Assembly: GCA_004369085.1 (NCBI GenBank)
Contig: ML210251.1
Coordinates: 1-54,617 of the forward strand
Length of the DNA stretch: 54,617 bases
Source: Coprinopsis marcescibilis
Taxonomy: Eukaryota; Basidiomycota; Agaricomycetes; Agaricales; Psathyrellaceae
Reading direction: 5' to 3'
Position numbers and translations under genes: made by a program
The notes under the pieces: model-generated
What the model saw: only the letters and a program-made list of their open reading frames with translations
The model's database searches: none
Told to the model about the DNA's origin: nothing
Shown: positions 36,504 to 45,419 of the stretch, one piece after another
How positions within the stretch are numbered: position 1 is the first letter of the stretch
Layout of the letters: every line of letters begins with the position of its first letter

Positions 36504-37262
36504 TTAATCAGTGTGTTCAGAGTTGGTGGTGGTGGCGGGGGCGACAACTCGTGATTGAGAGCTGATGTTCTGGAGAACAGGCTTCAAGACGGAGAAGTAG
36601 GCGGTTTGTGCACCCTGAAAGATGAAGTGTAAATTAAACTGCGACCGTGATGCATACCAAAGCGCAACGAGGTGGCAACAAACCCGACGGCACGCTGTGG
36701 CCACAATGCCAGGAAAGGTCGGGATAGCCACCTGATACGCTTTTCAGTAGATAACGAAGAGAGAAACTCACTCGGAAGGCGGGCAATTGGAGCCAGACGA
36801 TGAATACCGACTTGAAGGCAAAGTACCAGGGAACATAGTAGAGGACAAGGCGGAGTGCGAAGCTCTCCAAGAAGTTGAAGAAGCCGAACACGACCCAGTA
36901 TGTGAGCCATTGAACGTCATCATGGGGCGAAGGCGATTCGATAGCCTTGAAGGAAAGATACGCGGGAAGGCCCCACCCGACGAGATTTGAAATTGGTGCA
37001 GCGAGAGCGTTGAATGTGTGGAGTGTAATGAGAAGGAAAAGCGCGCCAATGACAGCGTATGCCTTGGGGATCTGGGTCTTTTGCTCGATGGTGGTGAGGA
37101 CGGGATATTTTGTGAGCTGTAGAGGGTGTCAGAATGAGGAAAAAGCGGGCGAAACCTGGTAAATTGACAGACCTCCTTGTCAAGCTGATTGACGTAGAGC
37201 GAGGCCTTGTTCTGGGCCTGGATGAAGACTGGGTGCTGCTGGAGTTTCTGAGCGGCAGACAT
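36504..37262 (-). CDS. YOP1: YOP1 (REEP/DP1 family) ER tubule-shaping protein
   Basis: A reticulon-like hairpin membrane protein that bends ER membranes into tubules. Exons 37173-37262, 36772-37116 and 36504-36614 give 181 residues. The start MSAAQKLQQHPVF leads to LDKELTKYPVL, then two hydrophobic hairpins: AYAVIGALFLLITLH and ISNLVGWGLPAYLSFKAIES, then DDVQWLTYWVVFGFFNFLE and LRLVLYYVPWYFAFKSVFIVWLQLP. The TYWVVFGFFNFLE-type stretch and WLQLPAF are family hallmarks. The last intron is long (about 157 nt). Inside it, frame 36584-36910 runs open only by chance, because splicing to GAQTAYFSVLKPVL restores the family end. Confidence 0.93.
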
Positions 37263-37425
37263 TGTGGGAGGAGATGGTGGTGGATGGAAGACAAGTTGTA
37301 GTTGAGAAAAGTGTTGACCGCGAGCGACCTGTTGATATGGCCACAGTTGATGACACGTGTTTGTTTCACTTGACGTCGTAGTCTTACGTCACTCACACGC
37401 CCTGGCCCCTTCACCACAAACCATC
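37263..37425. promoter_or_regulatory. 163-bp divergent promoter of YOP1 and OST5 with CRE/UPRE-like and E-box sites
   Basis: Both start codons lie at the edges of this short region. It contains CACGTG (37354-37359), TGACGTCG (37371-37378) and TTACGTCA (37384-37391). The last is TGACGTAA on the other strand, so two TGACGT cores face each other about 10 bp apart. TGACGT is the core of CRE elements and of unfolded-protein-response elements bound by fungal Hac1/Cib1 bZIP factors. Both flanking genes encode ER proteins, which fits, but binding is inference. Confidence 0.4.
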
Positions 37426-37778
37426 ATGGACTATCAAGCTGTAAAGGTAATGTCATCGAAAAGCCCCAATATTCGCTCATAATCTAATCCTATTCAAGTC
37501 TCTCCACAATTCTCTGCCCCCATTCAGTCCCTTGGTCCCAGTGCAGTTTCTCCCAATATTGGCCTTGGTTCTGCTGGCTTCAACTTTCGGCCTCACCTTC
37601 TACTTTTCGATGCAAGTCCCTTCGCTAGCGCCTGGATGAAACATGCTCAGCCTTATCATATTGCAGACTACCCAAAAGCACGTTGCCCCTCAGAGAGTTG
37701 GGCGTTGCATCGACAGCCAGCATCCTTGCAGGTTTTGGCGTCGTGGCCTTGTTTTGCAGTGCTGGTGTATACGTGTAA
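37426..37778 (+). CDS. OST5: OST5, small subunit of oligosaccharyltransferase
   Basis: An 81-residue, two-span membrane protein of the complex that transfers glycans to Asn in the ER (Ost5/TMEM258 family). Exons are 37426-37446, 37499-37611 and 37667-37778. The N-terminus MDYQAVKSLHNSLPPFSPLV leads to the first span (FLPILALVLLASTFGLTFYF), then LPKSTLPLRELGVAS and the second span SILAGFGVVALFCSAGVYV, ending like human TMEM258 (GFGVLFLLLWVGIYV). The frame of the last exon is only reached if intron 2 (37612-37666, 55 nt) begins with GC rather than GT. The donor reads at|gcaagt, the classic GC-AG consensus, and the acceptor is ttgcag. Splicing at the neighbouring gt instead shifts frame and destroys the second span. 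Confidence 0.88.
37612..37666 (+). other. GC-AG intron in OST5
   Basis: A 55-nt intron with donor gcaagt and acceptor ttgcag. Choosing this donor gives a codon split 2+1 and an intact conserved second membrane span. The canonical GT three bases further on leaves exon 3 out of frame. Confidence 0.78.
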
Positions 37779-37849
37779 CACTACCTTTTAAAGGAACTCT
37801 CCTTTTCCCTCCCTTATGTCCATGAACACGCAGCACGCCACATGTACGC

Positions 37850-38478
37850 TCAGTTATTGATACGCCAGCCATGCTTGCAGGAGGTGCACTGCAGATCAGC
37901 CAAGCCATTCGTTATTAGCGTGTCCACTTGTGCATCATTAAGGACAAGGCAATCGTACCTCGTAGAAGATCGTTGAGCCTTCATCAGCACTCCTCATCTA
38001 TATCGCGTTGTCGGATTGTGAGTTGGGCTGTGCGTGTTGTCTGCTGCTTTTAATAAACCTACCTGCTTCTCCTTCGAATACGCCTCCATGTGACCGCAAT
38101 TCGGACATTTTTCAGCCACCAATGTGCCTCGGTCCCCGTCTTCATGTCGCTTGGTCACTGTCTTGCGTTTCTGTTGCAGGGCAGACGGGAAGGCGTCTGG
38201 GTGCGATCGTGTTGTGATCACGATGTTTTCGTATGCTTCTCTCTCGATCAGCGAATTAGACTCGGGGTTGATCAACAGAGCCACTCACAACTCGCCGGTT
38301 CCTCGTGTTGACACTGTTCACAAGTCACGACGCTTTCTCCGTCCTTTGGTAGATCAAGCAGAGTCCCGCAGTTGGGGCAGAATAAGAGAGAGCCTGGACT
38401 TTAACAAGCAAGGGTTAGTTGGCGAACCGGTTATTCCAGAGAAATCGACGATCCCTGACCTATTTTGTGCGCAGACAT
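37850..38478 (-). CDS. RPA12: RPA12 (A12.2), RNA polymerase I zinc-ribbon subunit
   Basis: The TFIIS-like small subunit of RNA polymerase I, needed for RNA cleavage, proofreading and termination on rDNA. Five exons (38460-38478, 38289-38393, 38063-38235, 37959-37997, 37850-37888) give 124 residues in frame. The start MSAHKIGSLLFCPNCGTLLD holds half of the N-terminal zinc ribbon, closed by CEQCQHEEPAS. The C-terminal ribbon is CPNCGHMEAYSKEKQ, then the catalytic hairpin MRSADEGSTIFYE with its acidic Asp-Glu pair, then CTSCKHGWRINN. The exon joins are all GT-AG. The length matches the family (about 125 residues). It converges on OST5 with 71 bp between stop codons. Confidence 0.94.
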
Positions 38479-39113
38479 GATGGTCAGTTGTCAGTTATAG
38501 ACCCTGGAGTTTGTGAATGCGCTTTTACGGGTTCAAAGGCAAGTTCAAGCAAATTGATCGGGAAGCAGCCATCACGTGAAGCGCACCAAATGGAGCAGCC
38601 CAGAAAACAAAAAGACACCCAAAAAGGCAGGTGAATCTAAGCGCCAGCCAGGCAACGATCTTGACACAGGAATCTGACAGCAGAAAATACAAAGTCCCTC
38701 CCACCGTCCTTTCTGATCTGTGGGCGCATCGCACTGGCAGCTAACGAAATCTCTCTCGCTCTTGTTCTGGGACAATTGACAACAACTTCTGCTCGGCCCT
38801 TTCCAGATCTCTGCATTCGTTTCTTTTGTCTCCCCATATTTGGATGCTGTGGGTCCAAATATCTATCTTGACTATAAGATATAACTGGTCCGACCACTTT
38901 CTGATGTTTCCTTGGGCTTTGACCATTCCTACTCCTTGACCGGCACCAACGAGTTCGAATCGTTCTCTCTCTCTCTTTGTCTTTGTCTGCTCGCTCCTAC
39001 TATCTGCCGTCTCTCTTTGTTACGCTGCGCGTACCACACATACGAAGACTCTTTGACGACCACGACTATATTTCGCTGCACTTCACTTACACCAACGACT
39101 TGACTTTATCATA
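38479..39113. promoter_or_regulatory. Divergent promoter of RPA12 and the orphan gene at 39114
   Basis: 635 bp. A perfect 8-bp palindrome TCACGTGA lies at 38572-38579, about 95 bp before the RPA12 start. This is an E-box of the Cbf1/bHLH kind. On the other side, before 39114, is a CT-rich tract (38964-38990), common just upstream of highly expressed fungal genes. Confidence 0.42.
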
Positions 39114-40226
39114 ATGGCTTATTCTGGTACAACCATTCGAATCCCATCCCGGAGCAACGTCCTCAGGATGCCCAGTCCCACAGACGGTATCTGCGAAAGC
39201 AACATGAAGGCAAACAAGCGCGTGTCCGACCTTGCAGCCGCCTTCCGTGCCAGCTTCAAACCCACGTATCACGCCAAGCGACGTGCTTCAGACCTTAAAC
39301 TCGCCGTCGACACTAAGAAAGCCGTTAACCTGGAACACCGCCACGTCAGCGCTATCCCCCTCCCTATTATTATCAGCGATCCCAGCCCCCAACCCGAGGC
39401 CTCCTCCTCTGTCTTCCGCCCCCTGCCACCTATTCCTGTCGCTGCCGCAGCTGTCGACCAAGGTGCCTATCCGGACGTCCCTCAGGAAGTCGAGAATATC
39501 GAGGACACAGAAGTCAATCCCAGCTTCTTGCGAACTTCCTCCAACCGCCCACACGGTGCAAGGATCCAGCACCCTACTGGCCGCCCCAGCCTCCGCTGCA
39601 TAATCCCAGTCAACCTCAATGTCGTTCACGCAGAAATCTCCAAGTTCTCGGCGGATTCAGAGTTCTCCGCCGTCTCGCTCTCTTCAGCCATCCCAGAAGT
39701 CATACTGGGAAGCCCGATTGTGCAAGGCGGACGCCCTATCAACATGGATGTAAATTCTCCCCGGCCACACAGGGCCTACCCCATTGCCGTCCCGGAGGAT
39801 ATGACTCGAAGGATGAGCTGGGGATGTGGAGAGATGGAGCAGACGACGATCGCTATCTCGCTCCCTACGCCTACGTCGAGTCCCGGAAGCTCCACTGGTC
39901 CTAAGACTCCCGTACGTTTAATTCGCGTCTGCATTGCCCAATGCCATCATTAACGGCTTTACCACTTGTATAGGATGTAGATTTCATTCCCAAGGTCTCC
40001 ATCAAGCGCAAATCGGACACCGACGAGCTGGAAGAGACTAACTCACAGGACCGCCTTTCACACAATCCTGTTCTCGAGAAACGTCCCAAGGTTTGTGACC
40101 TATTTTCCCATCCCGAGCCAGCTTACTCATTTCTATCAGTTCGAGCGAAAGGAATGGACGATCGAACACCAGACTCAGCGACGCTACAACACCCGCAGCG
40201 TTAGTGCAGCGCGACGCCAGCTCTGA
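39114..40226 (+). CDS. Orphan 333-residue basic/disordered protein
   Basis: Not recognised. Three exons (39114-39911, 39974-40090, 40140-40226) join in frame with clean GT-AG introns of 62 and 49 nt, which supports a real gene. The protein starts MAYSGTTIRIPSRSNVLRMPSP, has an early KRVSDLAAAFRASF helix and KRRASDLKL, a Pro/Ser-rich middle, and a C-terminus with VSIKRKSDTDELEE, LEKRPKFERKEW and a final RRYNTRSVSAARRQL. The KR-rich patches look like nuclear signals. No catalytic motif, signal peptide or membrane span is visible. The end RRYNTRS is a compact basic motif that could bind a partner. The coding sequence is C-rich, unlike the flanks. Confidence 0.68.
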
Positions 40227-41932
40227 TTCCCTCCCAGGATCTCTTGATGAAATCCTGTCTTACATTCTTTTTTCGATCCACCGTGAGTCCTTCTCCCGCC
40301 TTTTCCCAAGGTAGCTCCACATACTCATTACATACCCTCAGAATTTATTCACTCATTTAACGCTCTTCATGTCCCAGACGTGCCGGTCTGCTCACGACAA
40401 CATTCAACCACTTCATCCGTATTCAAGTTCGGGCCTTTTAATGTTCCATTTACGAGGACTTTTCGTTTGCTCTTCATTGGTCATGGTTCAAGCCGCTTCA
40501 CTTTCAACGGGACTATCTCTACAATATTAATCGCTCGCCTATTAAAGGCGACGTATCCATTTTTCCACGTACGAGTCACTCCCACCCAACCCACTGCAAT
40601 TCTTTCAACCCATTCATTCACCATCCAATCATTCATTTATGTCCACCCGCATTTGACGTTTTATGACACCTTTAAAACATTCATCCGCTTTATCAAATCA
40701 GCGACAGCTACAAACCGCACCACTCCATTCGTTCGTTCGTTCGAGGAGCTGCTCTGCACTGTCCAAAGATTCAATCACTACAAGTACTTATCACCGCTTA
40801 CTTACTTTACCACCCCTTTAATTACCTTACTACAACCCACTCTTTAATCTCAAATTTTCATCATCCATATAATCAGTCCACTACCGTTCCAAACCTATGG
40901 GCTCTGAATCGTGTCCGATATCAAAACCGCGAAGGATCACCTCGACGTCCCGGTCTCCCGCCACAAATCCACGCCTTGTACCGCACTCGCACACATCATT
41001 CGCACATTCGCACACAGCCATGCTTTCAACACTTTTCTCTTCGTCATCCGTTCTCTCATTTACCCTTTCCACACAAGCCAACACCTAACATTTATACAAT
41101 GCCATATCGTTAAACAATCCAACCCGATCCGAACGCACAATCATCCTTGAGCTTGAAATCTTCTCTGCCCCGACTCGCCAACCCCACAAGCACAATAAGA
41201 CTACCACATCCGAGTCCGGAACGAGATGTCATGTCTAGCAACCAAAACACATACCAGCATGTGGGAGTGCCACATCCAGTCCAGCACCCACTTTGAAGTG
41301 AAAACGCGCATCATGCCCTTGGTCACGGGATAGCCTTGAATGCCTCACAAACTCCTAGTTTCGAAGTAAGAGACAATAAGAGTGTGAAACTTGTCCATCT
41401 TGGCAGATTTGATGCTCAACGTTCGTACTACTCCTGGCCCCTTGCGCGCCTAATAAGTAATGAACCGCAGTGATTATCAGTGATAAGAATAACGGGACAC
41501 TAGAACAGCCATATTGCCTACAACTTACTATCGAGAACGGTGCTTTTGTTAGTAGGAAGGATGCGTCCCGATCCGTGTCGGTTCAAGAACCAACAACTCC
41601 GTCTGCTGTTTCCAAGAGGACAGTATTTAGGTAGAACATGTACATAGCGTCAGTCACGATGTGACAGCATCTGATACAAGACGCAGCACAGGCTACAATA
41701 GAGCCACAAGAAGACGCAATCTTTTATTATAGATAGTACACAAGGTACGGGTATCAGAGCGCAATACTCAACCTTTTACAGTTTGTACAAGAGGTCTACA
41801 GACAAAACGCAAAGCTAGGTATGTAGAATAGTCCGAATAAGACAGTATGGAAGCCATCACAGAAGTACATGGAAGGCCGAACCTGGAGCAACAGCCTACA
41901 CCAGGCCGCCTTCCCTTGCCCAATCATCACAA
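40227..41932. other. 1.7 kb without a gene, pyrimidine-rich then A-rich
   Basis: From 40230 to 41150 the plus strand is rich in C and T, with cattcatt and attcgttcgttcgttcg microsatellite-like words (near 40620 and 40727). The open frames 40380-40847 and 40897-41088 reflect this composition, not a protein. A long 3' untranslated region or non-coding transcript of the upstream gene is possible. The right part is the 3' side of the kinase gene. Confidence 0.45.
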
Positions 41933-43979
41933 CTAGAAGATGGTCGCAAGCGACCCATCATCATACCCATCGAAGTTGGGCCTCGCTCCAACACCTGGCC
42001 CATTCTTCCCAAAGGTAAATCCAACCCAAACACCACGGTCAAACGACTCCTCCTTCTCCTTAACCTGGTCGACATTCCTCTGCTTCTCCTTGACTTCGGC
42101 ATACTTGGCCATGTCATCTGGCGATGTAAAGTCGTCATAATACCCAGTATCCAGCTCAGAGTCGAGGGCAGGAACGAATGGTGCTCTGACAGCACGCAGG
42201 TCATCCCACTTGACTCCCTTGAAGAAAACATGGTCCCGGACTTGTTGCAGAGTTGCAAAGCGAACACTCGAGCTGGCGATGAGGCTAGGGTTTACACACC
42301 GTTGATGAGAAAGTTGATAGTAACATCCTAAATAAACCACATACCGGACAACTGCATCCCAAGCGATGTCCGTGAGATTGAAAATGAGATCCTCAGGTCG
42401 GTCGTACTCTGGTCGACGTAGAACATGTGTCCAGTTCTTCAAATTGGCCCAGGTTTCTTCTGGCGTACTGCCGCTGAAAGGCGGGAAACCTGCCAAGAAC
42501 TCGAATAGAATGCATCCCAGCGACCAATAATCAACAGAATAAGTGTATGATCGACCTCTCAGGACTTCTGGAGCCTTAACGATAACAAAATTGAACAAAG
42601 ACCTAGATAACACAAAAATGAACGTACCATGTAGTCGGGAGACCCAACGATGGAATCAGCATATCTTGGTTCTTGGGCGCGGATCGAGCGATATATCGAC
42701 CTTCGTTCCATGGTTGAGCGATGCACAAGTTCGGTGTCTTTGACTTTGTCCAACTGTTCGTGTCCTGATCAGTAGCTACCCGCGAACGATAGGATAGCAT
42801 TACCTTGATCTTCAATGATTCTATCCGCTTAGGATTCAAAGCACCTGTGGCGAGACCAAAGTCTGTCAATTTCACGTGTCCCGTTCCGTCGACAAGGAAG
42901 TTCTGCGGTTTGAAAGTTTCTCGTCAGAACGTCAACTTAGCGAAGTGCAGTATAGCTTTTACCTCTGGCTTGAGGTCTCGGTGGATGTAACCCAGCTTGT
43001 GTAGTTCGTTTACAGCCGCGAACATTTCGCTAATGTAGAAACGTGCGTGCTCCTCTTTCAGAACACCGGAGTTGTTCAAAAGGGTGCGGAAATCTCCCCC
43101 AGGAACGTATTCCATAGCGAGATAGACATGTTCCGGATCTTGGAACGCATAAAGAAGCCTCACCAGCCAAGGAGTCTTGGTCGCGGTCAGGATATCTCGC
43201 TCAACGAGGACGTGTCGTATCTGAAAGGTCCGATGCATTTGGGTTGCATTCTGAGGTAAGAATTCAAAGTACATACCTCATCCATCTTGAACAGCGTGCG
43301 TTTCCGCATTTTCTTGAGGGCACAGACCTCCCCGCTATCCTGCTTTCTCGCCAAATAAACTTCGCCATAACCACCCTGGCCAACTTGAGCAATGATGTGG
43401 AATTGATCGACCTTCAACTTCGTACGCCTCTTTCTGAGAATGACCCGTTCTCGACCGCAATACGACTTGAACTCTTTTGTCCGTTCTGCTGAACTTAGGT
43501 TCCTGTCTGCAGTATCCTTGTCGAATGCCGCACGCCGTTCTTTCCGGGAGGCAATGTACCCCAAAGTTTGGAAATAGTAATCGAGGAAATCTGTAGACAA
43601 TCTGTGTTGAGTTCCTGCTCCAGCCCAGTGTAAGTTATCGCGCACATAGCTGGGCTACGGTTGATTTCCTCTTAACCTCTGAGCTACTCAGCAAAGCGGT
43701 TTCCCAAGGCTGGAACTTGCTCTGTCGAATGGTAGTGGCACCTCCAGATGTACCCCGGGCGGTCTCCATCTTGATATCGTCCAAGTTGGAGGTGAAGGCT
43801 TTGGCTGTGCCCATCCTGATATCAGCATAGCTGCCCGCCGTTGGAATGCCTTTCGCTGTGTCCATATGAACGTCCCTATAGTACGACTGTTTCTGATCAG
43901 GCAGCCCGGAAACTTGCTTGGTCGGTGATCCTGGCGTGGTGGCGGTGGATTTTGAAGGTAGACCGGATATGTGGGGCAT
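41933..43979 (-). CDS. DBF2: Dbf2/Sid2-type NDR protein kinase (mitotic exit/septation)
   Basis: An AGC/NDR serine-threonine kinase of the mitotic-exit or septation-initiation pathway. The N-terminal Mob-binding region reads EVKRKSTVAQLYFLDYYFQTLGYIASRKERRAAF (split by an intron after VAQL). Next are the glycine loop VGQGGYGEVYLA, the lysine in CALKKM, IHRDLKPE, DFG, and the long NDR-type insert before SIVGSPDYMAPEVL, where the Ser in the activation loop is a phospho-site in this family. The C-tail ends with VWVGFTFGKNG, a hydrophobic motif. The stop follows GSLATIF. The start at MPHISGLPSKS (43979) is chosen, and an upstream in-frame ATG at 44087 cannot be fully excluded. Several short introns interrupt the gene. 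Confidence 0.92.
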
Positions 43980-44178
43980 TCTGACTGTATCCAGCAGCAA
44001 CCAGGTTAGGAGACGGATAATCTGAAAATCAGGAGAGGGTTGGCCTATAACAGTAACTAATTGGATTTGGCTGGCGGTTGAAATCAATCATTCGAACACG
44101 CGACGCGATAGGGCCTAGTCACATGACTCGGCGCGTCCAATTGTTCTGCGCGCCTCCTTCAACTCAAGCCGAACCACC
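43980..44178. promoter_or_regulatory. Divergent promoter of the Dbf2-like kinase and SPC25 with MCB-like cores
   Basis: About 200 bp separate the two starts. ACGCGACGCGA (44098-44108) and ggcgcgtcc (near 44132) resemble MluI cell-cycle box/E2F-like cores, which drive G1/S genes in fungi. Both neighbours act in mitosis. The link is inference from word matching only. Confidence 0.32.
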
Positions 44179-45137
44179 ATGTCATCCAAAACCCGAATAC
44201 CTATTCCTCAAGTTGATCTTGCAGCTGTCCTCAAACAACCAAACCCACATATTGATCTTGGAACTCAGGCATACGAGAAACTCACCAAGGATTTTCTCAA
44301 GTCTCTAGCAGCATGGAAGACAACAGCGATAACATCAATATCGCAGATGCGCACAAATCAGGAGTCGGAGAAGAAAAAGATCCAGGAACGCACGCAACAG
44401 GTGGAGACGGAGATCAATCAGTGTAAGCTTAAGGAGATTGAACTGGTCGCAGGTGCGCATCAAGTCCCCAATGCCTAAATCGACATTGAGTGGAACTCTT
44501 AGAGCTGGAGCGAGAGAAGAAGGAGAGACATGACATCGAGCTAGAAGTTGCGCACTTCCAAAGAGATCTAAGCCGGCTGCGAGATAAATGCAGCACCATA
44601 GACTCTGATATTGAACAATATCGGGCCATCACAGAGAACCTGCGGAGAGGTGGGAGCTATTGTGAAAGTCGCTACATGCCTCACTCACGGAACCCATAGA
44701 GAAGAACAAGGAGCGGACAACACTACGCAAGAACGCATCACGGGTTGCACCCGACCTCAAATTCTTGGAACAAGCACTGTCGTTTTCGATTGAAGGGTTC
44801 GAAACGAATCGCCTGTTGTTTCGGTTCGGGCAACTGGACCCAATAGACCCAGAGAAAGAGGCCACACTTGCTCTCGACGTATCTACCCGCAACTACCGAG
44901 GTGGGTCTTTCGCAGGCAGGCACCTCTTGTACATTAACTTGACGTTCTCTCCTAGTTCTCGCTTCAACGCCGCCATTACCCTCTATATCAATACTGGCGA
45001 CATCGCTAAACGAATCAGGGGACATCTACCTCTTCATCAAGCAAGTGCGAGAGAAGTATCGCGAAATGGTGTGTCTTCTTGGTCGGGCAAGTCATCCGTA
45101 CTAACCTCGCCGGCAGTTTCAAGGGCCTGACACATAG
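44179..45137 (+). CDS. SPC25: SPC25, Ndc80-complex kinetochore subunit
   Basis: An outer-kinetochore protein that, with Spc24, anchors Ndc80 to the inner kinetochore. Exons 44179-44452, 44503-44649, 44700-44900, 44956-45068 and 45117-45137 give 251 residues. The N-terminal 150 residues are a coiled coil (ESEKKKIQERTQQVETEINQ, then ELEREKKERHDIELEV). The C-terminal globular (RWD) domain contains IEGFETNRLLFRFGQLDP, PEKEATLALDVSTRNY and, after an intron, TPPLPSISILATSLNESG and YLFIKQVREKYREM. That order (FRF--IDP, LDVS--Y, PPLP, FIKxVR) is diagnostic. It ends shortly after, at FQGPDT. Confidence 0.92.
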
Positions 45138-45419
45138 CGGTGTTCGATTCCAATAAACCCTCTCCCATGTATCGAGGTATCTACGACGGATGTTACGTGA
45201 TTTTAGTTCCCGGTAACTACCACCCTATCTGGCAGCAATTGCAGCTTATCGAGAACTTTTCAATGCGGCATTCGAGACCCAATGCAAGTGGAAGGCGTCC
45301 ATTGACTCGGTCATGGAGTACACATATACAGGTCATTACATAGGGCTGAAACCGAGAGAAGGCACAGGCAATTGGCATCGATACAAGTACAAACTGTAGA
45401 ACATTCAAAAGTCATGACG

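Noticed and set aside
36584..36910. 108-codon minus-strand frame inside YOP1
   Set aside because: Runs across the last YOP1 intron in another frame; splicing restores the family C-terminus instead.
40380..40847. 155-codon plus-strand frame
   Set aside because: C/T-rich microsatellite-like sequence; translation is Thr/Phe/His-rich without domains.
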